Notes under the pieces: model-generated | Database searches by the model: none | The model's input: only the letters and a program-made list of their open reading frames with translations | What the model was told of the DNA's origin: nothing | Made by a program: the position numbers and the translations under genes | NCBI GenBank assembly: GCA_026401055.1 | Contig: JAPLNP010000671.1 | Location: 1 to 47,010 of the forward strand | Length of the DNA: 47,010 bases | Origin: Planctomycetia bacterium | GTDB taxonomy: Bacteria > Planctomycetota > Planctomycetia > Pirellulales > Thermoguttaceae | Direction: 5' to 3' | Shown: piece by piece, positions 25,404 through 33,183 of the stretch | Layout: every line of letters begins with the position of its first letter | How positions within the stretch are numbered: the stretch's first letter is position 1

Positions 25404-27254
25404 CTATTGGCCCGTGTGGACGGGCATGGTCTCTTGGCCGGGGGCCGACCCAAGTTGTGGCATGGCGTTCTGCTGTTCGACCGGACCTGCTATGCGGGGT
25501 AGGCCGGTCGGCTGGCCGTTGGGTTGAAGAACGGTGCCCTTCGAGCCGCCAGGCCCCGGCGTGGCCTGCATTCGGGCATGGACGGCTTGTTGGAAGTCTG
25601 GATCATACCACACTTCGTCGAACCATTCAAGACCGTACTGGTCGATCGCGATACGGGTGAGCACCTTGCTGAACGCAAAGGGTACGCCCATCTGGGCAGC
25701 CATCTGGGCCGCCTGCACCACCGAGGGCAAGGCCTTGGTCAGGAACTCCATCGTGTTGCGGTTCTGGAGTTGGGGGTCCAACCGACTCATGGACTTGAAC
25801 AGAATCTCGAACTGGAAGTTTAGGAAGTCGCCTCGGCGAGCCTCCGGCGTCAGGACGATCTGCACGTCCTGTTGTGTCGCGGGATGGATCAGAGTCGGCA
25901 TGACGCCGTACCCGCCCGACGTGAACGCCGCCGGCACCTGCACTCGTTTGGTCAGGGGAATCTCGATCAGCGGATCGGTGTGCAAGTACCAGGCCCGTTT
26001 CGAGGCCTCCTCTCCGGCGGCGATGTAGACCTGATCCCGCATGTCTTCGAGACCGATGGCTCCGTTGGCCTGGAGGATGTTGGCCTGGGTCGCCGTCGCA
26101 GCATCGGACCTGATGCCGCCGAGAGCGTCCGTATTGCCGGACATCATGTTGAACCACATCTGCAACTGGGCGATGTGGCCCTCGTTGGATTGCTGTTGGC
26201 CGCCGAAGGAGAACGTCTTCACGCCCTCGGGGTCCTCCATCGCAATCGTCTCGCCGTCCTGGGCGTCCACAACCTCCTGGGCGTCGTCCGCGGAGGCCCG
26301 TCGATAGCCGAGCACGTCTTTCTGCCGTTCGGCCTGTTTCATAATCTTGTAGGCCATCCGGTTCGCCATGACGTGCAGATCATACCAGATTCCGACCGGC
26401 GGGACCGGCATCGGATTGTCGGGCATGGGCGGTGTGAAACTTAGGTACGTGTAGGGTCCGCTGTCGGGGCCGTAGTAGTCGGCAGTTCGGAGGTACTCCT
26501 TGAAGGGAGTGCCGGACGCAGGCACTGTAACGAGGGCTTTGGCCCGAGGAACCCACAGTTCCACAACTTCCACGCACTCGTGCAACTCGTCGGCGTCATG
26601 GGGGGTGATCCGTTTGCGGGAGAGTTCGTAGGCACTATCATCGTTATTGTTCTTGTTGCCGACCGACGGCAGTTTCTCGATCAGGTCGTTCTTGTAGAGG
26701 CCCGAATCCAGTAACTGGAATCGAGGCACGGTGATCTTGTCCCCGATGAACGTGCAGTCGTGGCGGTCGAGTCGCTTCGCCGCAGGGTCGAACACGAAGT
26801 TATCGAACGAGACGCTCTCCGTGTAGACCGAGCCCGGATCGACCTCCTGGTCCTCAAACCGGATCAGTCGCCCCGACTCGCACAGGCCAGTCTTCACGAC
26901 GCCCAGCGTAAAGATCGCGTCCACGATCCACTGGCGGATGATCTGTTTGATCTTCAGTTCCCGGGCCTGTGCGTCCAGAGCCAGGGCCATCAGGTCCGCG
27001 TAGTCGCGGTAGTCCTTGAAATTGGTCTTGACCACGTGCTTCGGGAAGTTCATCACGAGGTTGGGCACGAGCACCCGGATCGCGTTGAAGATCAGGTTCA
27101 GCGGTTCGTTCCCAACGAGGCCGTGATCGCGGTCGTAATACTGGCCGGCGTAGGCCCGCAGGAACATGAGTCGAGAGCGACGGAAGTTCTCCAGCCGCTT
27201 GAAACCTGTCTGCACGGCACGCTGGAGGGTCTGGGGGTCTACATTCGTGGGCAT
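25404..27254 (-). CDS. Portal protein
   Basis: 616 residues, following the large terminase by 11 bases. Portal-like features: an N-terminal helical region with QYYDRDHGLVGNEPLNLIFNAIRVLVPNLVMNFP, a stretch PGSVYTESVSFDNFVFDPAAKRLDRHDCTFIGD that resembles portal wing strands, and long helices in the centre and C-terminal half (ANRMAYKIMKQAERQKDVLGYRR; GHIAQLQMWFNMMSGNTDALGG) as in the stem and crown. The C-terminus is Pro/Gly/Gln-rich. Size and order (terminase, portal, scaffold, capsid) strongly support the 12-fold DNA-entry portal. SD GGGAGA. Confidence 0.88.
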   Translation of the reverse strand: MPTNVDPQTLQRAVQTGFKRLENFRRSRLMFLRAYAGQYYDRDHGLVGNEPLNLIFNAIRVLVPNLVMNFPKHVVKTNFKDYRDYADLMALALDAQARELKIKQIIRQWIVDAIFTLGVVKTGLCESGRLIRFEDQEVDPGSVYTESVSFDNFVFDPAAKRLDRHDCTFIGDKITVPRFQLLDSGLYKNDLIEKLPSVGNKNNNDDSAYELSRKRITPHDADELHECVEVVELWVPRAKALVTVPASGTPFKEYLRTADYYGPDSGPYTYLSFTPPMPDNPMPVPPVGIWYDLHVMANRMAYKIMKQAERQKDVLGYRRASADDAQEVVDAQDGETIAMEDPEGVKTFSFGGQQQSNEGHIAQLQMWFNMMSGNTDALGGIRSDAATATQANILQANGAIGLEDMRDQVYIAAGEEASKRAWYLHTDPLIEIPLTKRVQVPAAFTSGGYGVMPTLIHPATQQDVQIVLTPEARRGDFLNFQFEILFKSMSRLDPQLQNRNTMEFLTKALPSVVQAAQMAAQMGVPFAFSKVLTRIAIDQYGLEWFDEVWYDPDFQQAVHARMQATPGPGGSKGTVLQPNGQPTGLPRIAGPVEQQNAMPQLGSAPGQETMPVHTGQ

Positions 27255-27265
27255 ACGGAATCTCC

Positions 27266-29155
27266 CTATACGCGGAAGTCGAATCGGTCAGTGAACTGGC
27301 CCTGTTGGAGCCGTTTCTTTTCTCGTTGCCGGGCGGCGAGACGGCCGGCCGGAGACTGTTCGGGGGGCACCGGCCCCTCCAACTTGGAGGCACGGAAATC
27401 CTCGGTCGCCACCAGGACGAGCATATCCGCAATCACTCGGTCGCCGTGCGTCATGCGAGCAGCCTGGCTCTCCTGGATCAGGGCCGCCGGCCCGATCCCG
27501 CCGCCGCCGTCAAGGTACACGTAAGACAGGGCTTCATCCAGAGCCTCGGCCGAATGGTTGATGAAGCCATTGTGGGCGTAGGCTCGACGGAGAAGCCCCA
27601 GTGCGTTCTCCTTCTTCTCGGCCGTCGAGTGCCACCCGTACTTGTTGCCACGGGCCTCACGCAACGTGCCGGCCTGACGGTCCATGTAGTAGAACGGGTA
27701 CTGGTAGGTCTTGACGACCTGGCGGCCGAAGTCCCAGCCGGGACCGTTAGCCTCCCAGATCATAAACGGACGGGCGGCGTTCTTCGCCCCGCCGACCCAC
27801 ATGGCGAGGGCACACGCGATGCGGGCCATGTCGTATGGCGGCGTATTGGCGTCGGCCCACTCGCCTACCTTCTCCTTCGTCTCGTTGCACATGATCGAGA
27901 TAACGGAGTTGGACGCCCCCTGGCCCTTCGAGATGTCGGCCGCCAGAGTGTAGGTAAACGTCTGGTCGAGCCGTCCGCGGATCGGCCGAACCCAGAGACG
28001 TAGAGGCCCCTTCGCGGTCTGCGAGGCCACGATGTGTTTCATCTGTACCTTGCCGATGATCGTCGGGATGGCGTCCAGGTGGATGTTCTTCGCGAAGTCC
28101 ACGGTCCAGCGACTCGTGGCCGGCCGGGCGAACAGTTTGCGGTGGACCTCGATGTTCTGCGACTCGAAGAACGTCTCGCCCGAGCCCACGTGGTCGGCCA
28201 GAATCTCTATCGCCATTTCCTTCGGCGACCGTTCCTTCTCCTGCTGGTCGAACCAAGGCGATCGGATCAGCCAGGGGCCCAGGTGCGAGTAGGCGTCGTT
28301 CTCCACGACGTATCGCCCCCGGCCCTTCTCCGGGTGGTCCCAATACATCAGCGGGAAGACCCTAACCTGGCCGCTCTTTCGCCAATTCGAGAAGGACGTG
28401 CCGGGGCCGTTGGGCGTGGAGTTCGCCAGACGGCAGGCAGTCACGTCCTTGGTCGAGCGTTTGATCGACTCGCCCTCGGCCATCTTCGCCATCTCGTCGA
28501 GCAGGATGGCGGTACGCCGGTCGGACGAGCCGGCCGTCGCGTTCGACGATTCGCCGTCGATGCGGTTCATGTTACGCAGGTTTACCATGTGCATCCGCGT
28601 GCGGGTCTGCGGGGGCCGCATCCACCTGGGCAACCACCGATTCAGGTAGTCGTGCTTGCCGAACAGAGTGCCCGGGTCGGACCCTCGCTCTCCATCCTTG
28701 CCCAGTTGGTCCACGCAGTCTTCCTTGCGACTGATCTCCAGGAAGTTGCGGTCCCGCTTGAACAGCCACTGGTGGTGGATCACGACGATGTGGTCCCACG
28801 TCGCACCCATGTCGCGGCTCTTATCGGTGAGCAGGTCGAACCCGGTCTCGATGGCTTCCTCGATCAGGAGGATGTGTTCGTCCTGGATCGTCCAGGTGAC
28901 GAAGGGCACGTGGATGTCGCCCGCACGGGTCATCTGGTGGACGACGCCACAATCGTCGGTAGAGAACTTCCGGTAGGTGAAGCCGAAGGCGTTCACCCAG
29001 AACAAGACCGACTCCGAACACGCGGCGAGGAGGTCCTGTCGGAAACCCGGGTCCGTCTCGGCTCGCCTATTCAGACTGATCCGCCACGACAGGTTCTGCG
29101 TCGGGACCTTCGGAATCTTCAGGCCCGTCACCGGGTCCGTCCAGACCGGAGGCAT
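27266..29155 (-). CDS. terL: Terminase large subunit
   Basis: 629 residues from the ATG at 29155. The packaging ATPase has a variant Walker A, DKSRDMGATW, a Walker B AILLDEMAKM and the coupling motif CRLANSTPNGPG. The nuclease domain shows its acidic triad: Asp in YTLAADISKGQG, Glu in FMIWEANGPGWD and Asp in DRVIADMLVLV. The motor cuts concatemers and pumps DNA through the portal. The start is uncertain: the frame is open to a TTG at 29230, overlapping the small-subunit gene by up to 164 bases, and no good ribosome site is seen before either start. Translation is probably coupled to terS. Confidence 0.9.
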   Translation of the reverse strand: MPPVWTDPVTGLKIPKVPTQNLSWRISLNRRAETDPGFRQDLLAACSESVLFWVNAFGFTYRKFSTDDCGVVHQMTRAGDIHVPFVTWTIQDEHILLIEEAIETGFDLLTDKSRDMGATWDHIVVIHHQWLFKRDRNFLEISRKEDCVDQLGKDGERGSDPGTLFGKHDYLNRWLPRWMRPPQTRTRMHMVNLRNMNRIDGESSNATAGSSDRRTAILLDEMAKMAEGESIKRSTKDVTACRLANSTPNGPGTSFSNWRKSGQVRVFPLMYWDHPEKGRGRYVVENDAYSHLGPWLIRSPWFDQQEKERSPKEMAIEILADHVGSGETFFESQNIEVHRKLFARPATSRWTVDFAKNIHLDAIPTIIGKVQMKHIVASQTAKGPLRLWVRPIRGRLDQTFTYTLAADISKGQGASNSVISIMCNETKEKVGEWADANTPPYDMARIACALAMWVGGAKNAARPFMIWEANGPGWDFGRQVVKTYQYPFYYMDRQAGTLREARGNKYGWHSTAEKKENALGLLRRAYAHNGFINHSAEALDEALSYVYLDGGGGIGPAALIQESQAARMTHGDRVIADMLVLVATEDFRASKLEGPVPPEQSPAGRLAARQREKKRLQQGQFTDRFDFRV

Positions 29156-29522
29156 CGACGGGAACGGCGTCGAGAGCGTCGGCTTCGCTATTGATTCGGC
29201 TACGAGCAAGTTCGTCCAACCTATCTGCAATCACGAATGTGTCGCCTTCGTCGGCGACGGCCGTGGGCGTCTTGCCCTCGCGGCGTTCCATGATGAACAT
29301 GGCGACCTGTTTGTCCGGCCGGCGGAACTTCGTCTCTCCGCCCGTGCCCGTCTCGATCCCTCCGAGGGCCAGGTCCCACAGGGTGCGGGCCAGGGCCTCG
29401 TCACGGGTGATCGTCTCACCCGCCTCGTTGATGATCGTGTCGCCGCCCAACTCCACCAGCAACTTCATCAGCCGGCGAGACTCGGGCACCGCGACTGGGC
29501 GTTTTGGCGTCGGGGGCTGCAT
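29067..29522 (-). CDS. terS: Terminase small subunit (probable)
   Basis: 151 residues from the ATG sharing TGATG with the upstream stop. It has a helical central region (RRLMKLLVELGGDTI, ETITRDEALARTLWDLALGG, PDKQVAMFIMERREGKTP) followed by an acidic tail rich in Asp, Glu and Gly (LDGPGDGPEDSEGPDAEP). A small helical, acidic-tailed protein directly upstream of and overlapping terL is the standard setting for the DNA-recognition subunit. No helix-turn-helix is obvious, so the call rests on context. Its 3' end overlaps the terL start. Confidence 0.75.
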   Translation of the reverse strand: MQPPTPKRPVAVPESRRLMKLLVELGGDTIINEAGETITRDEALARTLWDLALGGIETGTGGETKFRRPDKQVAMFIMERREGKTPTAVADEGDTFVIADRLDELARSRINSEADALDAVPVDASGLDGPGDGPEDSEGPDAEPVVADQSE

Positions 29523-29887
29523 CAGGCCGACCGGATGAATCCTTCGATGGCGATGTAGTTGACGTTCGTGCCGACACCCACGAAGTACAGTTTGGCCCCC
29601 TTGGGTCCGCACAGGGGCGTCTCATACTGGTGGTCGTACCCGCTCTTGGCGGCGACCGCCATCTTTAGCACTCGTTTGCCCGGGGCATCGGTGTCGAAGT
29701 AGACCGACACGTCGCCGCCGGTCTCGCACGTCACCACGATGTCGCTGATGTAGAGGAACTCTGTATCGGCCAAGGTTCGCACGGCGGTCGATCCCTGCTT
29801 GTAGAGTATGACCTCGTTGGCCCCGCTACCGTCGCCGTCGATGAAGAACTCGCCGTGAACGATCTCGCCGCCTTCTCCGCAATCCAT
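29522..29887 (-). CDS. Small beta-rich structural protein
   Basis: 121 residues, start ATG, stop overlapping the terS start (TGATG). The sequence is predicted almost all beta (GEIVHGEFFIDGDGSGANEVILYKQG, EFLYISDIVVTCETGGDVSVYFDTD, GAKLYFVGVGTNVNYIAIEGF). It looks like a compact jelly-roll, such as head-decoration or fibre-tip modules. No family recognised. It sits between the large beta-helix protein and the terminase subunits. Confidence 0.68.
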   Translation of the reverse strand: MDCGEGGEIVHGEFFIDGDGSGANEVILYKQGSTAVRTLADTEFLYISDIVVTCETGGDVSVYFDTDAPGKRVLKMAVAAKSGYDHQYETPLCGPKGAKLYFVGVGTNVNYIAIEGFIRSA

Positions 29888-29898
29888 ATTGAATCTCC

Positions 29899-31020
29899 TC
29901 AGAGTAGAAATACTGGTCCGATCGCGAGGGTGCCCACGCCGGCGTCCACCGGCGTGCCCTCCCGCACGTCTCCCGCCGCGGGTACGCGGAGGGTGCCTGT
30001 GAGTCCGCCCGTGGCCGTGCCGTACCGAACATCGGCCGCGGCGGGGTAAGGAGCTCCCCCGACCGCCCCCGTGACAGTGTACGTCCCAGTCACATCGACC
30101 GGCGTATACGGGTAGTTGTTGTGCATGTTGATGGTCAGGAGATTCGTGCCGACATCGCAGTTCACCAGAGTTACGGGGGCGTAACCCTCGATCACCGTAC
30201 CCACCGCAGCGACTAGAACACTGTTCGGACTATAGATAGCCAGAGACCCGCGGGCATTGATCGTCCCGGCAAGAGGGAGTGTGGGAAATGGACCCATCAG
30301 AAGGGCATACCCGGTTCCTAGATTGAGGACGGAACCCGCCGACAAACAGGGGAACGAAACAGTGCCCGCGTTACAGTTGATATTATATACCGCCGTACTC
30401 GCCGCGGTGTAGTTGTTTGAGCCCTGTACTCTTCCCAGAGCCGTAGTCGTGTTCCCGTTGATCGTGACCGTGCCCGCCGTGGCCCCGCCAAAATCCATCT
30501 GCGTGTCTAGGGCAGTGTCAGTTCCGCTCCTGGGGAGGATGGTTACGGTCAGTGCCGCTCCGGCCAAAACATCTAGTCTAGTAGTGGCGTAGTTACTTAC
30601 GTTTACCGCCCGAGGAGCAACCGTCATCGTCCCCACACCTGACAGTTTCGGACGAGCCGTACTCTCACCAAACACGTTGCCCCCCGTTATGGTGGTCGTG
30701 GGGGTCCCTTCGATAAAGTTCAACGTTCCGATGGTGAGATTGCCGCCGTTGCTGGAGGCGAGTATGCCAGGGGCCGCCGTGTCCGATGCCACCGTGACTG
30801 ACAGCGAGTTGACTGTGACGGCCACCGCTGGACCCGTCGTGCAGAACCGCGTCGGAACTCCGACCGCTACCAGATATCCGGCACCCGCAGGGTCGTGGAA
30901 CATCTTCACATCATCCCCAGCGAGAGGTGCACTTCCATAGGCTCCGCCACCGGCCGCCAACCAATTCGCAGCCGTATCCCAGGCAGTCGATGTGCCGCCT
31001 TTCCAGTATGGTGTGCCCAT
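29899..31020 (-). CDS. Beta-helix surface-type protein (tail spike or planctomycete-like passenger)
   Basis: 373 residues from the ATG at 31020, which overlaps the previous stop as TGATG. It opens YWKGGTSTAWDTAANWLAAGG followed by APLAGDDVKMF. This is the W...T-W..A.NW......GDDV.F signature that begins many autotransporter-associated beta-strand/PVC surface passenger repeats. The remainder is Thr/Val/Gly-rich with evenly spaced short strands (NGGNLTIGTLNF, GTVTINGNTTT, VYNINCNAGTVSF), as in right-handed beta-helices. There is no signal peptide, so I favour a virion spike or fibre that borrowed a host surface domain over a secreted protein. Confidence 0.7.
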   Translation of the reverse strand: MGTPYWKGGTSTAWDTAANWLAAGGGAYGSAPLAGDDVKMFHDPAGAGYLVAVGVPTRFCTTGPAVAVTVNSLSVTVASDTAAPGILASSNGGNLTIGTLNFIEGTPTTTITGGNVFGESTARPKLSGVGTMTVAPRAVNVSNYATTRLDVLAGAALTVTILPRSGTDTALDTQMDFGGATAGTVTINGNTTTALGRVQGSNNYTAASTAVYNINCNAGTVSFPCLSAGSVLNLGTGYALLMGPFPTLPLAGTINARGSLAIYSPNSVLVAAVGTVIEGYAPVTLVNCDVGTNLLTINMHNNYPYTPVDVTGTYTVTGAVGGAPYPAAADVRYGTATGGLTGTLRVPAAGDVREGTPVDAGVGTLAIGPVFLL

Positions 31021-31514
31021 CAGTTTACCGTCCCTGCCGACACGGCGAGAGCGGCGGCCACTTTGGTCTGACACCACTCTGGGAATCGTTTTACGAGGGC
31101 CGCGTTGCGAGCCGCCGCTATGTCGTCCTTGGATTTATGGTCCATCGCCACGTAGGCCTTGAGCAATGAGTCGAACGACACCCAGAGGGCCTCGGGCAAT
31201 TCCTTCTCCGCCGGGGGGTTCTCCAGGACCTTGAACAGCATCGCGACGATCTCCGTCGCCGGCTCCGCCGTAACGCCTCCGACCCGCGGTGCCCGCGGGT
31301 ACTCCACGACGATCGACTCGGCCACGGGAGGTTCCGTGGGCATCCCCAGCCATCGGTCGTGTTCAGCCTTGAGAGCCACGGCCAGACGATCGCGTTCCTC
31401 CCGCAGAGTCACCAGGTCCTGGAGAGCCAGGCGGTGTCTCTCCTGGGACTCGTGCAACTGGCGCGTCCTGTGGTAGGATGTAGACGTAGGCCGTATTGAA
31501 ACAGCCACTTCCAC
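31020..31514 (-). CDS. Coiled-coil hypothetical, overlaps lipoprotein gene
   Basis: 164 residues from the ATG 31514, but this start has no clear ribosome site and its first 50 codons overlap the lipoprotein gene (31363-31551) in another frame. That N-terminal part is a strong coiled coil (HESQERHRLALQDLVTLREERDRLAVALKAEHDRW). The C-terminal part (about 85-164: TEIVAMLFKVLEN, VSFDSLLKAYVAMDHKSKDD, FPEWCQTKVAAALAV) looks like a genuine small helical domain. An internal ATG at 31343 is the alternative start. The arrangement recalls overlapping Rz/Rz1 spanin genes, although no transmembrane helix is seen here. Confidence 0.6.
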   Translation of the reverse strand: MEVAVSIRPTSTSYHRTRQLHESQERHRLALQDLVTLREERDRLAVALKAEHDRWLGMPTEPPVAESIVVEYPRAPRVGGVTAEPATEIVAMLFKVLENPPAEKELPEALWVSFDSLLKAYVAMDHKSKDDIAAARNAALVKRFPEWCQTKVAAALAVSAGTVN

Positions 31515-31551
31515 CCAGGCACAGGACTGCCAGCAGCATCCAGCGGATCAT
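31363..31551 (-). CDS. Small Pro-rich lipoprotein, o-spanin candidate
   Basis: 62 residues from the ATG at 31551, with AGAGGCGG upstream. The signal is typical: MIRWMLLAVLCLGGSGC with lipobox GGSGC, Cys 17 to be lipidated. The mature peptide is short and Pro/Gly-rich (LPQDAPVARVPGETPPGSPGPG), as in Rz1-type outer-membrane spanin subunits. It begins 2 bases after the PEP-CTERM gene and overlaps the coiled-coil gene in another frame. The spanin assignment is inference from size, lipobox and Pro content. It could also be an accidental open frame in its second half. Confidence 0.6.
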   Translation of the reverse strand: MIRWMLLAVLCLGGSGCFNTAYVYILPQDAPVARVPGETPPGSPGPGDSAGGTRSSGRGSQG

Positions 31552-31552
31552 G

Positions 31553-31798
31553 TTACCGCCTCTTTCGTAGAACGACCAGCCCGCCAACGCCCAGCACGGC
31601 CATCGTACAAGGCTCTGGCGTAGTCTGCGGCACAGGCGTGGGATCGTTCCGCGTGTATCCGAACCACAACTTGACGATGTTGTAGTCCAGGAGACTGACC
31701 TGGCCGTCGTAGTTCAGATCGCCCGGGATCAGACCCACCTGAGCGGGGCACACGGCGGTCAGGGTCAGCACGACAAGCACAGCAACGAGCCATCTCAT
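31553..31798 (-). CDS. PEP-CTERM protein with dockerin-like Ca-binding loop
   Basis: 81 residues. Signal peptide about 1-20 (MRWLVAVLVVLTLTAVCPAQ). A dockerin-like loop GDLNYDGQVSLLDYNIVKLW occupies about 26-45, with the Asp/Asn spacing of a calcium-binding half-site. A complete PEP-CTERM tail ends the protein: PEP at 61-63, a short hydrophobic helix (MAVLGVGGLVVL) and RKRR at 78-81. Exosortase systems recognise and cut such tails and anchor or release proteins at the surface. Those systems are bacterial, so the host must have one for this to work, which points to a planctomycete-type host. It lies in an ATGA-coupled late cluster with a lipoprotein gene. Phage origin of a host sorting tag is unusual. 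Confidence 0.85.
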   Translation of the reverse strand: MRWLVAVLVVLTLTAVCPAQVGLIPGDLNYDGQVSLLDYNIVKLWFGYTRNDPTPVPQTTPEPCTMAVLGVGGLVVLRKRR

Positions 31799-32040
31799 AT
31801 CACCACACGTCCTTCCTCGCTCAGGGTCGTCGGCGGGATCACCGACACGACCCGTTCCATCTCCAGGGTGCCGGCGGTCTCCTTGTCCGACTCCCCGTCC
31901 CGTCGCTGGAGAGCGAGCACCAGGACCTTCTCGTCGGCGCAGAGCAGCCAGCCGACTGACTCGCGAAAGCCGTCGTCCTCCTTGTGGGTCACGATGACCA
32001 ACTGGCCCACCAGGCCCACGATGTCCTTCCAGGTCGTCAT
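31795..32040 (-). CDS. Hypothetical small protein
   Basis: 81 residues, starting in ATGA overlap with the previous gene and ending in ATGA overlap with the PEP-CTERM gene. It is beta-like in its first half (VGQLVIVTHKEDDGFRESVGWLLC, KVLVLALQRRDGE) and acidic later. The same frame stays open upstream to 32361, but that extension is the shadow of the neighbouring gene and is not counted. No family recognised. Coupled translation with its neighbours suggests they act together. Confidence 0.7.
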   Translation of the reverse strand: MTTWKDIVGLVGQLVIVTHKEDDGFRESVGWLLCADEKVLVLALQRRDGESDKETAGTLEMERVVSVIPPTTLSEEGRVVI

Positions 32041-32261
32041 AAGCGTGTCACCTTCGTGATGGCCGACCGGATCAGGGCCGTCAGTTCGTCTGGGGCCGTC
32101 TCCGGCTTGTCTTCCGTCATCCAGTTCGCCAGCGTCACGTCGCGATCGGTCAACCGCGTGATCCAACCGACCACAGTGCAGGGCACCACGCTGTCGCTGT
32201 GGATGCAGTGGTCCCAGAACTCGATCCGCACCAACAGGCCTACGTCCGCGTCCGTCAGCAT
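32037..32261 (-). CDS. Hypothetical small protein
   Basis: 74 residues. The first half, VGLLVRIEFWDHCIHSDSVVPCTVVGWITRL, is beta-like and reads like a short SH3/OB-type barrel seen in small phage proteins. The second half is helical (LANWMTEDKPETAPDELTALIRSAITK). Its stop shares ATGA with the next gene. It resembles the downstream 81-residue protein in layout (a VGQ/VGL-L-VI start and then a GW segment), so the two may be paralogues; identity is too low to be sure by eye. Confidence 0.65.
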   Translation of the reverse strand: MLTDADVGLLVRIEFWDHCIHSDSVVPCTVVGWITRLTDRDVTLANWMTEDKPETAPDELTALIRSAITKVTRL

Positions 32262-32389
32262 ACCGAACCTCCAGTAGCCTTGGCGGCGGGGAACCCCAAC
32301 AGGGCCCGGTACTCTGTGTCCCGGAAATCTCGCGGGGCCAGTAGTGGGTTGGCGTCCACATCGCCGACGTACAATCGCCGGGTTCTCAC
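32255..32389 (-). CDS. Possible first gene of leftward unit
   Basis: 44 residues if started at the GTG at 32389, about 57 bases from the predicted transcription start. It contains RRLYVGDVDANPLLAPRDFRDTEYRALLGFP and ends in overlap with the start of the next gene (ATGCTGA). No family recognised. The upstream AAGAAGG is too close to the GTG to be a good ribosome site, so the true start may be a TTG or GTG a few codons later. I include it because the frame is open exactly between the promoter and the next gene and reads like protein. Confidence 0.4.
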   Translation of the reverse strand: MRTRRLYVGDVDANPLLAPRDFRDTEYRALLGFPAAKATGGSVC

Positions 32390-32426
32390 CGCCTTCTTTG
32401 AGGCGGCCGCCTTGAACTATACCGCG

Positions 32427-32481
32427 GGGCTCAGCCCGCCACCAAGGACTTCAGTGTAACCGAGCCAGTCAGAAAATGCAA
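32427..32481 (-). promoter_or_regulatory. Leftward late promoter with GGGC leader hairpin
   Basis: Read leftward: TTGCAT (32481-32476), 17-bp spacer, TACACT (32458-32453). The hexamers are identical to those of the promoter at 17125-17153. The leader hairpin GGGC-TGA-GCCC (32437-32427) follows soon after the expected transcript start. This is the likely first promoter of the leftward unit. Confidence 0.75.
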
Positions 32482-32575
32482 CACGTTTTTCTTACAGTTT
32501 GGAAATAGTACCCTCCAGATTCTAAATTGCCCCGGGCCACTCTGCCTGCGACTCTGCCCCGGGCAGTGGGTCAAG

Positions 32576-32593
32576 TTTTCTCGTACAAGAAAA
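32576..32593. repeat. 18-bp near-palindrome around GTAC
   Basis: TTTTCT and AGAAAA flank a central C-GTAC-A, giving a dyad with one mismatched pair. It lies in the A/T-rich part of the divergent region, between the two promoters. Its symmetry and position suggest a protein-binding site, but no specific factor can be named. Confidence 0.5.
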
Positions 32594-32687
32594 TGACACC
32601 GATCGGGGCTACGCAAACGTTTTTCACTGACCGTAACTGTTTTACCACGTGGTGGACGCTCCCACCGTTCCCGCACGGCAACACCGG

Positions 32688-32724
32688 GACTGTTATAATT
32701 CCTCGGCATTTATTTATAACAGTC
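32688..32724. repeat. 11-bp inverted repeat with flanking CCTCG/CGAGG
   Basis: GACTGTTATAA (32688-32698) and TTATAACAGTC (32714-32724) are perfect inverted copies with a 15-base spacer. CCTCG (32701-32705) and CGAGG (32724-32728) form a second, shifted pair. The site contains TATAAT-like sequence on both strands, so it could be an operator or an origin iteron rather than a simple terminator. Confidence 0.6.
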
Positions 32725-32920
32725 GAGGAGTTGTAAAATCCCGACAGTACCCGAGCGGTATGTTCGGGGATGTAACTGGCTTATCTGGCACGGATGTCTA
32801 GTGTCAGATTTTGGCAATTTTGGGGCGTCTAATGCATTCGGCTCCGGAGTCCCGCCCACTCCGGGGGTGTCACCCCGGGGGGTCTCCACTGGCAGGAGAC
32901 AAGGGGGGGAGGGGTCTCCA

Positions 32921-33060
32921 ACGCACGCACGTGCACACGTACACGCACGCGGGAGGCGATCGAACAAACGCCTAACAGGATGCGAGCCTATCGCGATTGA
33001 AGTTCCGCGTGCGTGCGTGCGTGACGCGGGCGTGACGCGGGCGCGCGTGCGTGCGTGGCC
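32921..33060. repeat. Inverted blocks of alternating purine-pyrimidine (ACGC / GTGC)
   Basis: Block one (about 32921-32952) is ACGCACGCACGTGCAC and similar alternation. Block two (about 33007-33058) is mostly GTGCGTGC and GCGCGCGTGC with two copies of GTGACGCGGGC. The blocks are roughly reverse complements, so they could pair into a large hairpin around about 55 bases. Such alternating tracts are prone to Z-DNA and cruciform formation. Confidence 0.6.
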
Positions 33061-33102
33061 TGGGGAACGAAACCCGAACAAAAAGATTTTTCGCAATTGG
33101 AT

Positions 33103-33183
33103 TTGCTTTTCGGCCGATCATGGCGTATGCTTCGATTGCCAACGCAATTTCGCGACGGCCTACGGGGCTCAGCCCCAGAGGAG
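33103..33183 (+). promoter_or_regulatory. Rightward promoter with GGGGC leader hairpin
   Basis: TTGCTT (33103-33108), 17-bp spacer, TATGCT (33126-33131). The leader carries GGGGC-TCA-GCCCC (33164-33176), directly followed by SD AGAGGAG and the ATG at 33192. It is the probable start of the rightward unit. Confidence 0.78.

Noticed and set aside
31795-32361. Long version (188 residues) of the 81-residue gene
   Set aside because: The N-terminal extension is out of frame with two better small genes; ATGA overlap favours the start at 32040.
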